Shown: positions 51,238 through 61,685, numbered from the stretch's first letter. The stretch: 64,000 nucleotides of DNA from Coenobita brevimanus (GCA_032717465.1 CM064712.1:22882616-22946615), one strand, 5' to 3'. A program made the numbers and translations. The notes: a model not told the origin generated them from the sequence alone.

Positions 51238-51839
51238 TGATATGCTGGGCGTTTTTAGGGCGGCTTCCCGTCCTAAGAAGGCCTAAGCTGTAGCTGGGTT
51301 CCCTTTCTAGATCGGAGCTTTGACACAATATGAGAGGAACAGGGCATAAAAACACAGAGCAACAACCATACAAGTATATTGCCAAATTCTAGATACAAGG
51401 CTAGACTTTATCCGAAGACAAGTAACTTGGACTGGCCAGGTGTTTATAAGTTAAAGGTATCTCGCAAGATACCGACAGACAGGCTAACAGACACTGCTCT
51501 TGAGTTGTGACTATACTCTTTTCTAGGGCTGCTGGTCTCTCCCCTAATTTCTAAACTGTCCTGCGGTATGCACTGGTGGTGTCTTTTCTTACTTCTCACT
51601 ATGTGTTGGCTGCTTTACCACTGTTACTGCACTTTAACTTCCACAGTCACTGCACTAGTCACTTTCACTTTCACTCGCGAGCAGAAAGAGAGAGATCACG
51701 GTCACTATAGGGATATGGGGGGGAGGCAGGGCCAACCAGGGGCGGCTCACAAGTGGCAGCCTGGCGGTGGCAGCGCCTCTTCAGGTGCACTCTTGGTGAG
51801 GGGCCACGGGACTACCCGTGGGGACGTCGTCCTCCGGGA

Positions 51840-51965
51840 GGGGCTGCGATCAGGTGTGTGGATGGGCCCCGCACTGAAGGGGCTGCGATCAGGTGTTTGG
51901 AAGGGCCCCGCACTGGAGGGGCTGCGATCAGGTGTGTGGAAGGGCCCCGCACTGGAGGGGCTCGG
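51840..51965. repeat. 39-bp minisatellite, three units
   Basis: GAGGGGCTGCGATCAGGTGT, GTGGAAGGGCCCCGCACTG. 39 is a multiple of 3, so open frames on both strands persist through it. Confidence 0.92.
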
Positions 51966-52414
51966 TACTGGAGTCTGGCCCTCGGGACTGGGGCCGAAGA
52001 TTCTGTTAGGAGGGCGCCACTCCTCTGGACTGGAGAGGTCGCGCTCCGGGGTGCTCGAGGCAGCATGGAGGACCTGCCGACTGCGGTCTCGCTCCCGCTG
52101 CTTCGCCGTCAGGGTAGGGCTGTGGAGTTGTGGGCAGCAGGATTCCGACAGGTGTGGGTCTCCCTCTGGTGCCAGCTGTATGGAGTGTAACCCCGGGGTC
52201 AAGACGGGTTCTCTCCACCAGTCCTGGTGTTCCTCCTGGAGATTGCCTCGGGTAGGGGAGCCAAGGGTGGGACTCACTCTGCCACCGGAGGGGCGGCTCG
52301 AACAGGGGTCTCCCTCGGGTTGTGGTCACAGGGGGCGAGGGGCTTTTGAGGCGCTCCTCCCTGGCATGGCTACTGGCTGTCGCCAAGGTCCCTTGGGCAA
52401 CGAGAGGAGGGCAG

Positions 52415-52556
52415 CTACAGGCCATCCCTTTCCCATCGGTGTAGCAACCGGCCGTCCCTTTCCCATCGGTGTAGCAACCGGCCGTCCCTTTCCCATCGGT
52501 GTAGCAACCGGCCGTCCCTTTCCCATCGGTGTAGCAACTGGCCGTCACCGGGGCCC
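52415..52556. repeat. 30-bp minisatellite, four to five units
   Basis: CCGTCCCTTTCCCATCGGTG, TAGCAACCGG. Flanked by single diverged versions (CTACAGGCCATCCC, AACTGGCCGTCACC) that continue into the surrounding sequence. Confidence 0.92.
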
Positions 52557-52959
52557 GACTCCCTGACAGTGTCGCAGGCCAAGTGCAGCTACCGGCCGTC
52601 ACCTGCCTGCGGGTGCGGCTGCAGGCCATCGCCGAAATCCCATATGAGGGGAGACATGCTGGTGAAGAGCGGCTACAGACCGTCCCTTGCCTGCTGGTAC
52701 AGCTGCCGGCCGTCACTGGTGTCATGCCCCTCGAGGCAACTGCAGGAGAGAGGGCGTACCTCTCTCTCCCCACATGCAGCAACCGGCCGTCACGGGTTCT
52801 GCAGGGGGTAATAGCAGCACTAGGAGTGGCTACTGGCCGTCTCTTTAGGGCACAACTACTAGCCGTCGCTGTTGCATGACTATAGGCCGTCACAGGTGCG
52901 TGGCTACTGACCGTTGCTTTTGGGGCACGGCTGCAGGCCATTGCCTGAGATGTGTGGCT

Positions 52960-53200
52960 ACCGGTCGTCACAGGTGCACTGCTACTGGCTGTTGCAGGGG
53001 CATGGCAACTGGCTGTTGCAGGGGCACGGCTACAGGCCATTGCAAGGCCACGGCAACAGGCCATTGCAAGGCCACGGCAACAGGCCATTGCAAGGCCATG
53101 GCAACAGGCCATTGCAAGGCCACGGCAACAGGCCATTGCAAGGCCACGGCAACAGGCCGTTGCCTTAGATGCGCGGCTACCGGCCATCATTGGGGTGCTG
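52960..53200. repeat. 24-bp minisatellite, five exact and several diverged units
   Basis: CCATTGCAAGGCCACGGCAA, CAGG. Diverged versions to the left (GCTACTGGCTGTTGCAGGGG) share the core GG(C/T)(A/T)AC(A/T)GGCC(G/A)T. All are variants of one core that pervades 52370-53200. Confidence 0.9.
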
Positions 53201-53425
53201 CTTGGAGCTGGTTTTTTAGCTCCATCCCGATCCCGACGCAGGTTGGGTCGGTGAAAGGGTAATGCACCTGGACTGAAGTGTTCATGCCAGGTGCATCCCG
53301 GGGAATAGGGGCGCGCAGCTACATGCAACTTACGTCCATATCATACAGACGTCCCGCGTGCTCGGTCTACCCCTCCGTTGTTGCCTCCTGGGGGTGTCGT
53401 GATGCCTTCTGTTGTCGTCTTTTCA

Positions 53426-54480
53426 ATTACCAACGGCAAGGGAGGAGTGTGAGAGGAGGGTATGAGCTCGAATTGCAAAGGTGTTTGATCCTAGGATGTG
53501 AGGAAAGGGTGTTCAAGTCAGGGCTGGGGGGAAGCAAAGAAGAGGTATTGTTGATGCAGTGCAACTTAGCATAGGTACAAAGAGAAAGCGAAGCACAGCA
53601 GTGGTAAAGTGAAGGTACTCCTGAGACTTTCAACTTGGGAAGATTTAAAAGCGCCAATAACCAGACGCAAACCGTGATGATGCACGGAATCAAGTTGTTG
53701 GAGGACAGTATCTGAGGAGGAAGAATAAACCTGACAACCACAATCAAGTCCGGAGAGAAAAGAAACAGTATAGAAGTGATGGAGAGTAGCTCGATCGGCA
53801 CCCCACGACACGCGAGACAAAGTTTGTAGGAGGTGGAAGCGCTGCAAAGCTGAAATTTTTAAGGAGGCGATATGGTCCTTTCAAGTAAGATGAGGGTCAA
53901 AAATAAGGCTAAAAAAGGAAGCTGAGGTTTTGTTTGGGAAAGGAGTGCCATAAAGAAAAAGAGGCGGTTGAGGAATAAGACGAGAGTGGGTAAAAGTGAG
54001 CATGAGACTTGAGAGGACAGAATCGGAACCATGGGTAGTAGCCCACTCTGAGGCAGCAGACACCGCATGTTGAATAACAGCATCATGGACAGAGATGTCA
54101 GAATTTGAGGCATATATTGGAAAGTCATCCACATATAAAGAAGAGCAAACACCAAATGGGAGGCAAGAAACAATCCCATTAATTGCCAATAAAAAGAGAA
54201 TAGTGCTAAGAACACTGCCTTGGGGAACACCTTCATATTGTGGGAAGGGATCGGAATAAGTATGCTGAACACAGACCTGACACTGAGATAGGAATGAGAC
54301 CGAGTGAGGGATGGGATACCGAAACATAAAGGCAGGGTCTAGGAGGTCACTTAAAGTGGGTTTTTGAGATAGGAAGCAGAGGGGAAAGAGGAAAGTTGGA
54401 GACAGATAGTAGCAGTACACTAGTAGAAGCAAAGTAACCCTGTTCTGTTCAGTCCTTGTGGTAAACACACTTCCCCACAC
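53426..54480 (-). pseudogene. Jockey/I-type LINE: reverse transcriptase part (5' half), frameshifted
   Basis: Minus strand. QKPTLSDLLDPAFMFRYPIP, FLSQCQVCVQHTYSDPFPQY, EGVPQGSVLSTILFLLAING (motif B), VCSSLYVDDFPIYASNSDIS (motif C as YVDD, both Asp kept), VIQHAVSAASEWATTHG, LFLYGTPFPNKTSASF, IFDPHL; then, frame-shifted, HHFYTVSFLSGLDCGCQVYS, VLQQLDSVHHHGLRLVIGAF, SGVPSLYHCCASLSLCTYAK, CINNTSSLLPPSPDLNTLSS, HPRIKHLCNSSSYPPLTLLP. At least three frames are used. Motif A and everything upstream are missing; the 5' truncation lies near 54430-54480 beside a RepB copy. Confidence 0.87.
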
Positions 54481-54484
54481 CTTA

Positions 54485-54720
54485 ATGTGGTGCAGTGCTG
54501 TGTAGGTTTGGTTTCTGGATGGACGCTGTATTTACGTCTCTCCACCCAGTTAACAGGGGCACCATACTAGGCTGCAAATCATTCTGTTTGTGTATATGGT
54601 TATATGGTTACTATCCAGTACCTGGGTTATAGGAAACCATTTAGCTTGCCACTCAGAGTACAATCACCTAAAGGCAGCACTACCTTGAGTGAGTGGATGA
54701 TGGGTGCCCCCACCTATCAT
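54485..54720 (-). mobile_element. RepB, reversed
   Basis: AGGTTTGGTTTCTGGATGGA, CGTCTCTCCACCCAGTTAAC, AGGGGCACCATACTAGGC, GGTTATATGGTTACTATCCA, GGTTATAGGAAACCATTTAG, CAATCACCTAAAGG. It abuts the truncated LINE. Confidence 0.75.
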
Positions 54721-55014
54721 CAGGAGGAAATGGGTAATAAAAAGTACACACACAGATCTCTATTAAAGATTATCAGCCATTTTTCAGGGTGGAATAAAGC
54801 AAAACTTACATATACAAGTACTGTAAAGTACAACAAGTGTCTGAATAAAAACTCAGGGACAGTTCAGTGAATGGTTTACTTACACTAACAAACAGAATGT
54901 GGCATATTATAAAGAGAAGTGATATTTTAATCCACGACTGATCATGAAAAAATGTAAATATATGCTCTAAAGTACTATATTTTGATTTCAGTAAGTTTAT
55001 ACAGTATCACAAGT
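54721..55014. other. Spacer, nothing recognised
   Basis: AT-rich. The word AATAAAAACTCAGGGACAG has no known meaning to me. Confidence 0.45.
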
Positions 55015-55130
55015 CATGGATCATATCGTATCGTTTATAAATTCTCCAACATGCAGGCATGCATCAGCCTTGGTCACCTACCTGCAGCTCTGCATGCTGC
55101 TCGATCTCTGGCGGCCTCCCTATTTAGTTT
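55015..55130 (-). mobile_element. RepJ 3' tail, reversed
   Basis: TCGTTTATAAATTCTCCAAC, GCATCAGCCTTGGTCACCTA, GCATGCTGCTCGATCTCTGG, CGGCCTCCCTATTTAG. Confidence 0.75.
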
Positions 55131-55453
55131 CATAAACACTTTCTGCACACAACTCATATCTTATGTGGGAAACCGGCATATCAGCTTTATAGGTACCAAT
55201 GCAGCTTTAACTATTTTTGTGATTTTTATTTCAGGTTCCAGAGGTGGCTGGAGGATTTTCTACCATGTATTTTATTCTTGTTATATCCACATCATTTTAT
55301 TCAGCTCTGAAGTGACTTTTCCAACTGTGAGGTGGTTGGATACAGCCTTTATTAACCTTTTACTAAATGCAATGTTCATTTTGCCTGAATAAAATCATGT
55401 AGTAAAAATAATATAATATACATCCTTGGGCTAAAGCACCATATGAAAGTGGA
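55131..55453. other. Spacer with a 136-codon open frame of unknown value
   Basis: A plus frame (54982-55392) stays open across the RepJ tail and this region. Since part of it is reversed RepJ, I do not call it a gene. Confidence 0.4.
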
Positions 55454-55540
55454 GTAAAGTTATCATCATCATCATCATCATCATCATCATTATTGTCACC
55501 ACCACCACCACCATCACACCAATCACCACCACCACCATCT
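55454..55540. repeat. (ATC)n then (CCA)n microsatellites
   Basis: ATC units at 55454-55490, then ACC/CCA units to about 55540. Confidence 0.92.
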
Positions 55541-55698
55541 TTACATTAATCTCAACCTAAAACTGTATTGTATTTTCTTTATGCTACCTTCATATGACTT
55601 TATTCAGTGATCATGAGGCCATCGTACATTGTGGGGTTTGATACAGCTGTCATTAACTCCTACCCTACTTGGCTGTTCCCTTCACTTTATAAAAACTT

Positions 55699-55735
55699 GA
55701 AGATGATGATGATGTGACGATGATGACGATGATGA

Positions 55736-55766
<31 letters not shown>

Positions 55767-55782
55767 GATGATGATGATGATA
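55699..55782. repeat. (GAT)n with ACG interruptions
   Basis: GATGATGATGTGACGATGAT type units. Confidence 0.92.
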
Positions 55783-55849
55783 AATGAAATAAAGCAGAAA
55801 ATATACCTTCTAATGAGTAAATGTTCAATTACTGCAAGACTATACAGTA

Positions 55850-56470
55850 GTTTGTTCAAATTCACCTGACAAAGATCCCTAACCACTTTCAGCTCAGTTC
55901 AAGTCCAATTGTAGCCAGAATTCATGATTATTTTGACTAGTAACCAAGGAGACTCACTCTTACTTCACACCCAAGATTAATCAAATTCACACAACTGTAA
56001 GTATTCAAGTTAATGGACAAATGTAGTCAGAATGGATGATAATTTTGACTAGTAACCAAGAAGACTCACTCCTGCTTCATGCCCAAGACTTATCAAATTG
56101 CACACAACCATAAGTATTAAAGTTCATGGCCAAATGTAGCCAGAATGGTAATTTTGACTAGTAACCAAGGAGACTCATTCCTACGACTTATCAAATTTCA
56201 TACAACCATGAGTAAGTATTCAAATTGAGAGTCATCTAGTTTCCTCAGATATATACTATGGATGATAATTTTGACTTGTAAGCAAGGAGACTCATTCCTA
56301 CCTCATACCTACAACTTATTAAACTCCACACAACCATGAGTAAGTATTCAAGTTGTTTAAGTCACCTAGTTTCCTCAGCTATATACTATGGATGATAATT
56401 TTGACTAATAACCAAGGAGACTCACTGCTACCTCATACCTACAACTTATCAAACTTCTTCCCTTCCCCTG
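55850..56470 (-). repeat. RepF amplified, ~110-115-bp units, reversed
   Basis: About five units with ATAATTTTGACTAGTAACCA, AGGAGACTCACTCCTACTTC and ACTTATCAAATT...CACACAACCA. The first unit keeps TCCCTAACCACTTTCAGCTC, the RepF 3' word. Confidence 0.82.
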
Positions 56471-56479
56471 GCCCACCTC

Positions 56480-57000
56480 CTTACCCTTCTGTTCACTAAT
56501 ATCACAGCCAATTTTATATCACCATCATTTCATTCTGTCAGTCTGTTTTTATCTGACATATATTAACTATTTAGCTCAGTTTAATGCCAAGTATAATCAG
56601 ACTGGAGTATTCATCCGACTAGTAACCAAGGAGACTCATTCCTACCTCATACTTCTTACCCTACTGTTCACTATCATACCCAATTTACACAATCATTTCA
56701 TTCTGTCAGTCTGTTTTTATCTGACATATATTAACTCCATTTAGCTCAGTTTAATGCCAAGTATGGAGTATTCATTCTACTAGTAACCAAGGAGACTCAT
56801 TCCTACCCCATACTTCTTACCCTACTGTTCAGTAATATCATACCCAATTTACACCATCATTTCATTCTGTCAGTCTGTTTTTATCTGATATATATTAACT
56901 CCATTTAGCTCAGTTTAAAGCCAAGTATAATCAGACTGGAGGGTTCATTTGACTAGTGACCAAGGAGACTCATTCCTGCCTCTGTTGAAGGTCATCAAAG
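56480..57000 (-). repeat. ~170-180-bp tandem units containing RepF core
   Basis: Three units: CATTTCATTCTGTCAGTCTG, TTTTTATCTGACATATATTA, GCTCAGTTTAATGCCAAGTA, GACTAGTAACCAAGGAGACT, TTCTTACCCTACTGTTCA. A second amplification of the same core with longer flanks. Confidence 0.82.
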
Positions 57001-57019
57001 TTCACTATGTTCAAGGCTG

Positions 57020-58150
57020 GTATGCTCGTCAGTGAAGGAAGTTCCTAACACCTTTGCCTAAGTGATTTATTTTGTTTGTTACACCTTACTGTCCTGTTCT
57101 GTTACATAAATCCTTCCAATATCACCATACTCTGCATAAAGCTCCCTAACACCTTTGCCTAAGTGATTTATTATGTTTATTACACCTTACTGTCCTGTTC
57201 TGTGTTACAAAGATCCTTCCAATATCACCATACTCTGCATAAAGCTCCCTAACACCTTTTCCTAAGTGCTTTGTTTTGTTCATTACACCTTACTGTCCTC
57301 TTCTTTGTTACATAAATCCTTCCAATATCACCATACTTTGCATAAAGCTCCCTAACATGTCTTCCTTAGTGATTTATTTTGTTTATTACACCTTACTCTC
57401 CTCTTCAGTGTTACGCAAATCCTTCCAATATCATCATACTCTACATAAAGCTCCCTAACACCTTTTCCTAAGTGATTTATTTTGCTTATTACACCTTACT
57501 GTACTCTTCTTTGTTAAATAAATCCTTCCAATATCACCATACTCTACATAAAGCTCCCTAACACCTCTTCCTTAGTAATTTATTTTGTTTATTACACCTT
57601 ACTGTCCTCTTCAGTGTTACACAAATCCTTCCAATATCATCATACTCTACATAAAGCTCCCTAACACCTTTGCCTAAGTGATTTATTTTGTTATTACACC
57701 TTATTGTCCTCTGCTGTGTCACAAAAATCCTTCTAATATCACCATACACTGCATAAAGCTCCCTATCACCTTTTCCTAAGTGATTTACTTTGTTTATTAC
57801 ACCTTACTGTCCTCTTCTGTCTTACATAAATCATTCCAATATCACCATACACTGCATAAAGCTCCCTAACACCTTTTCCTGAGTGATTTATTTTGTTTAT
57901 TACACCTTATTGTCCTGTTCTTTGTTAAATAAATCCTTCCAATATCATCATACTCTATATAAAGCTCCCTAACACCTTTTCCTAAGTGATTTATTTTGTT
58001 TAATATACCTTACTGTCCTTTTCTGTGTAACAAAAATCCTTCCAGTATTACCAAACTGCAGAAATAATGAACAAAAGGATATTAACCACCCATATCCAAA
58101 AATAAATTGCTAAGGAAGAGGTGTTAGGACACTTCCATAACCAGTGAGAT
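57020..58150 (-). repeat. RepG amplified as ~102-bp satellite, ten units
   Basis: Unit AAGCTCCCTAACACCTTTTC, CTAAGTGATTTATTTTGTTT, ATTACACCTTACTGTCCTCT, TTACATAAATCCTTCCAATA, TCACCATACTCTGCATA. Units run from about 57045 to 58060 at even spacing with 5-10 percent visible differences. Single copies occur at 8660, 11215, 11560 and 22000. Confidence 0.93.
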
Positions 58151-58389
58151 ATGAGTCCAAGTTACAAGTGACCCGGTGCCATCAGATGAAATAATAATGT
58201 CACTAATAACTCTCTCATGCTCAGGACAACTCTAGTATTTTATTCCAGCTAAAATTAGACAGGAGTCAGAGGAGAATATTAAATACCTATCCAGTTACTG
58301 TCTTTGTAAAGGATATGTCGGTCATAATAGAACCTCCAGTCGTTCCTGTCCCTACTCAGTGACAACCCATTCAACATTATATACTACAC
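58151..58389. other. Spacer, nothing recognised
   Basis: No motif recognised; the word CTCAGTGACAACCCATTCAA recurs near 59267 (CTCAGTAACACCC). Confidence 0.4.
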
Positions 58390-58500
58390 TACTTTGTGAG
58401 AGAGTGAGAGACTGATGAGGAGAGTGTATGTGAGTGAGGAGGAGGAGGGGAGAGGGAGGGGGAGGCCAAGGATGAGATAGAGGGATGGAGTGGAGAGGTA
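58390..58500 (+). mobile_element. RepA 5' segment, split by a MITE
   Basis: GTGAGAGAGTGAGAGACTGA, GGAGAGTGTATGTGAGTGAG, GGGAGGGGGAGGCCAAGGAT, GATGGAGTGGAGAGGTA. Continues at 59053. Confidence 0.9.
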
Positions 58501-59052
58501 CAGTAAAAGTCCAATTCTTCGGCATCCAATTCCCCGGCAAATCTGACATTTCGGCAGTTTTGAGAAATAGTCCCATTTACGAAAATATCTGATCATTTGG
58601 CAGATTTTCCGATTTTTTTCATCAGTCTTGAAATTCTCCATGAGTCCTTAGAGCCTGTTGCAGGACCCTCTACTGCTGGGGACTTTTTCCAGCAGTAGCA
58701 GAGTCCAATCAACCCCTTCTATTGTACATATGTAATTAAGGAACCTACTATAAGTTTAGGTAAGTGCATGTGAACTTGTAGGCCTACTGTACCATTACAT
58801 TTATATACAGTATGTTCACTAATTTCTTTATTTTTCATATTCATGTATAGTACTGTATTCATTACAGTATTGTACAGTATCAAACAGTATACAGTACTCT
58901 CTCCAAACACATTTGTAATGATATGAGTGGTGATGATAGTGTTCACCGAAACATATAAGGTATTGAGTGGGTAGGGGTTTTGATAATTTGGCAATTTTGA
59001 TTTTTCGGCACTAGCCTGGTCCCATAGATGCCGAAAAATAGGACTTCTACTG
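58501..59052. mobile_element. pogo-type MITE (552 bp) nested in RepA
   Basis: Start CAGTAAAAGTCCAATTCTTC then GGCA; end TGCCGAAAAATAGGACTTCT then ACTG, reverse complementary with about three mismatches in 24. TA at 58499-58500 and 59053-59054. Other RepA copies read GAGAGGTATATGAGAG, exactly the sequence left after removing the element and one TA. Confidence 0.93.
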
Positions 59053-59190
59053 TATATGAGAGAAGGGGGTGTGAGCTGGAAGCAGGGCAGTGAAATGGCG
59101 GGGGACAGGGCGACATGGAGGCGATTTGTTTGTGGCCACCTCTTACAGGATTAAGGCATCTGGCAACAGACAGATAGATAGACTACTTTG
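59053..59190 (+). mobile_element. RepA 3' segment after the MITE
   Basis: TATATGAGAGAAGGGGGTGT, GAGCTGGAAGCAGGGCAGTG, GCGGGGGACAGGGCGACATG, GTGGCCACCTCTTACAGGAT, GGCATCTGGCAACAG, then GATA tail. Confidence 0.9.
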
Positions 59191-59439
59191 TTATATCAGC
59201 CTGAGTGTGTTTATAATGGTTGATGTAAGGGATTGGTATAACCAAAGCAAGTTCAAACATCTGTTCCTACTCAGTAACACCCTCTCCTTCCACAACACAA
59301 CACACTTCATCATCATATACTACACTACCTTGTTCAATCCCTCTATCTAAAACCCACCATCCTGTCTAAAACTCACTTATTAAACCTTGCACACCATACA
59401 CAACCATGTCCATATCATCACTACCAATACTACTACTGT

Positions 59440-59770
59440 TGCATTCTCAGGCTAAATTCCCCACTGATAAGGAGTATCTTGATATGAGAGGCACACAATT
59501 CTATATAACAGAACCACACAATAATCTGTCACATAAAAATCATCCACACACACACATTGCCAAGTCCTCTTCAGTGATATCTCACCCCCAGACAATCATA
59601 CACAAACAATGACTAAATACCTATGGATTCACTTCACATGCAGGGTAATAAACACCTTGGTCAGAACACTGTACTATACCCCCAAACATCCACCCATCAG
59701 AGGTACCATTAAACACAGCTAAGTTCCTCTATCTTGGCATTTTGAGGACACCACCCACACCTAGTTCACA
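59440..59770 (+). pseudogene. R1/jockey-like LINE fragment, plus strand
   Basis: Reads SQAKFPTDKEYLDMRGTQFY then ITEPHNNLSHKN and HPHTHIAKSS. It corresponds to KVLKVKDHLDMRGTQFLAAA of the 36895-37985 copy. The later CATCCACCCATCAGAGGTAC and AGCTAAGTTCCTCTATCTTG match the same element type out of frame. Diverged. Confidence 0.6.
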
Positions 59771-59792
59771 CAAGTGCCCTCTTTGGAAATTA

Positions 59793-59940
59793 GTCCCACA
59801 TGACATAATGAGAAAGGGGTGTGTGAGCTGGGAGCAGGGCAGTGAAATGGAGGGGGACAAGGTGACATGGAGGCAATTTGTTTGTGGCCACCTTGTATGG
59901 GATTCAGGTGTCTGGCACTAGATACAGATAGATAGACTGC
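59793..59940 (+). mobile_element. RepA LINE 3' module
   Basis: AATGAGAAAGGGGTGTGTGA, GCTGGGAGCAGGGCAGTGAA, GGGGGACAAGGTGACATGG, GTTTGTGGCCACCTTGTATG, GGTGTCTGGCACTAGATACA and GATAGATAGA. Confidence 0.83.
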
Positions 59941-59964
59941 AAAGGCACATGGCACATAAACACA

Positions 59965-60075
59965 CAAACATCAAAGGCACTGGAAACCTCTGGGACAATC
60001 CGACAGGGGCAGCTGTTTGACTGTGATTGAGGGTATGCTCGATCAGACAGACCAGGGTTAAGCAACAACACCAGC
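59965..60075 (+). mobile_element. RepB 3' fragment
   Basis: GGAAACCTCTGGGACAATCC, GACAGGGGCAGCTGTTTGAC, TGTGATTGAGGGTATGCTCG and AGACCAGGGTTAAGCAACAA. Confidence 0.65.
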
Positions 60076-60664
60076 AACTACCACTACTACTACCACCAGT
60101 CACTGATCTGTTATATGCTCTGTGTCTTTTTTTTTTTGTGATGCCTTTCTTCCATACAATACCACATCATCCTACATCATACCCTCCTCACATAGCGATC
60201 AGTATACTTCATCTTCTCACAACATTTTCACTCTGATGGTAATTTCTTCCATTATTTACCTCAACCAAATTTAACCTTATCAAACTTATCCATGCTTAAC
60301 ATGCTTTAAAATTAAGTCTAACCAAATAGACCCTAATCAAACCTAACTTATCCAAGCTTCACCTACCTTAAAATTAGATTAACCTAACTTTAACCTTACC
60401 TCATCTTACTGTACCTCATCTAAACCTACTTGACTCTTACCATAACCTCACCTGCCTCACCTACTGTCTATCAGGTCGCAGGAGACGAGGGTGTTAATGG
60501 CAACAATACACCAGGGATCAAGGGAGGGGGAGCAGGCCAGTAGCAAATTACAGTAATATGCAGTAAACATTCTTCAGTATTACATAATCTATATATAACA
60601 AGTTTGATCACATTTTGAAACAAAGAATAGAATGTATCATCAGAATTATTATTATTATTACTGT
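60076..60664. other. Spacer with degenerate AACCT-rich tract
   Basis: From about 60245 to 60470 the plus strand is full of CCTAA/AACCTTA words (TAACCTAACTTTAACC, CAAACCTAACTTATCC), reminiscent of the arthropod TTAGG telomere repeat but not periodic. A T-run at 60128-60138. No gene seen. Confidence 0.5.
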
Positions 60665-60795
60665 ATTATGATTAAGGAGCTGAATAGGGAGGCTGCCAGA
60701 GACTGAGCAGCATGGAAAGCCACTATTAGGTGACTAAGGCTGATGCATGCAATCACAATGGAGCCTTTATAATCAATATATATAATACAATTATT
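60665..60795 (+). mobile_element. RepJ 3' tail
   Basis: GGAGCTGAATAGGGAGGCTG, CCAGAGACTGAGCAGCATGG, AGGTGACTAAGGCTGATGCA, GGAGCCTTTATAATCAATAT. Confidence 0.78.
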
Positions 60796-61004
60796 ATTAT
60801 TTTACCAAGGATGGGTTGGGGTTACTGAGAGTATGAGCTAATGGTCAAGGGCTCATAATGCTTCTTAGAACAAGGGCCACAAACTGTGTCCTGGGTTCTG
60901 ATGTTTATGTTTTAGCACAACAAAACAAAACACTGTACCACTAACCTACTGGCAGAGTTCTGGTGCTGGAATGCAGTGTGGTGTGTGTGCTATGACTGAT
61001 GATG

Positions 61005-61345
61005 TGACCTGAGGCAGTCCTATAATGTCAAATGCTACCAGGGGCATAGGTCAGTCTATTATCCTTAAATGTTGTGGACTATGGTAGCCTAGCCATGGGC
61101 CCCTACATTTCAAAGGTGGTAAAATGGCACTGGTGGATTAAAGCTCATGTAATGCCACCAAGGGAAGTAGCTGGTCGTCTACCCTCATACCTCTATGTCT
61201 GAAAGGGTCTAAAGACAACCAAAGATTTCCCTATCCAGCAAAATGTAACTATGGAAACAGGCTGGTGCCCTACCCTTATATGCTGTGGACTAAAATAGCC
61301 TAGGTGTGGGCCCCTATACTCCAGTGGGCAATATGAGAATGGTAA
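61005..61345 (+). repeat. RepE-derived diverged tandem units
   Basis: AATGCTACCAGGGGCATAGG, ATGGTAGCCTAGCCATGGGC, CCCCTACATTTCAAAGG, then AATGCCACCAAGGGAAGTAG and AATAGCCTAGGTGTGGGCCC. Three degenerate RepE cores. Confidence 0.6.
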
Positions 61346-61685
61346 GGTGTTATAATTATCCTGAGCAAATTAATATTTCTTATGAAGCTTAGGGCAAGAC
61401 ACATTTCTGTGGTTATTTAAGATTAGCCCCTTCAGTCCGATGGCACATTTTAAAACATTATTTGTGGCGTACCTAGATAGTTTTACTTTATACTTTCTTT
61501 TTTTAATGCTTTTTTCTTTATTTTTTACTTTATTATTATTGTTATTTTTTTTAAGGTTATGTGACTTTTGTTTCATTAATTCTGAAAGGCTTTGTAAATG
61601 CTTGCATGTTTCAACCTTGCCTTTTCCGTGCTTCAAGATCCCTGGCCATCATTACCCGTTTCAGTAAGAGGAACCTTCCGTAACT
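61346..61685. other. Spacer, T-rich
   Basis: T-rich on the plus strand at 61485-61555. Nothing else recognised. Confidence 0.45.

Larger units (their letters stand above)
51238..53425. mobile_element. 2188-bp insertion, TG...CA ends, ATTAC target duplication (LTR-type unit)
   Basis: Begins TGATATGCTGGGCG and ends CGTCTTTTCA, flanked by ATTAC at 51233-51237 and 53426-53430. Removing it and one ATTAC rejoins the host LINE (TLLPLAVGNVLFF in the conceptual join region). TG...CA with a 5-bp duplication is the integrase signature of LTR elements. I see no reverse transcriptase, protease or long terminal direct repeat inside, so it may be a solo LTR or a non-autonomous unit. The interior is GC-rich and holds three minisatellites. 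Confidence 0.7.

Noticed and set aside
52160..52185. Possible primer-binding site (TGGCACCAG on the minus strand) inside the TG...CA insertion
   Set aside because: A second LTR would not fit between it and the far end, and I could not match it to a tRNA 3' end with confidence.
52006..53328. 440-codon minus-strand open frame and 332-codon plus-strand frame (51568-52566) starting with a hydrophobic stretch
   Set aside because: Both lie in the GC-rich insertion, overlap on opposite strands and consist mainly of minisatellite translation (MACCRGLA, VATGRPFPIG repeats). Units that are multiples of three keep any frame open.
54982..55392. 136-codon plus frame
   Set aside because: Its first part is reversed RepJ tail; no motif in the rest.
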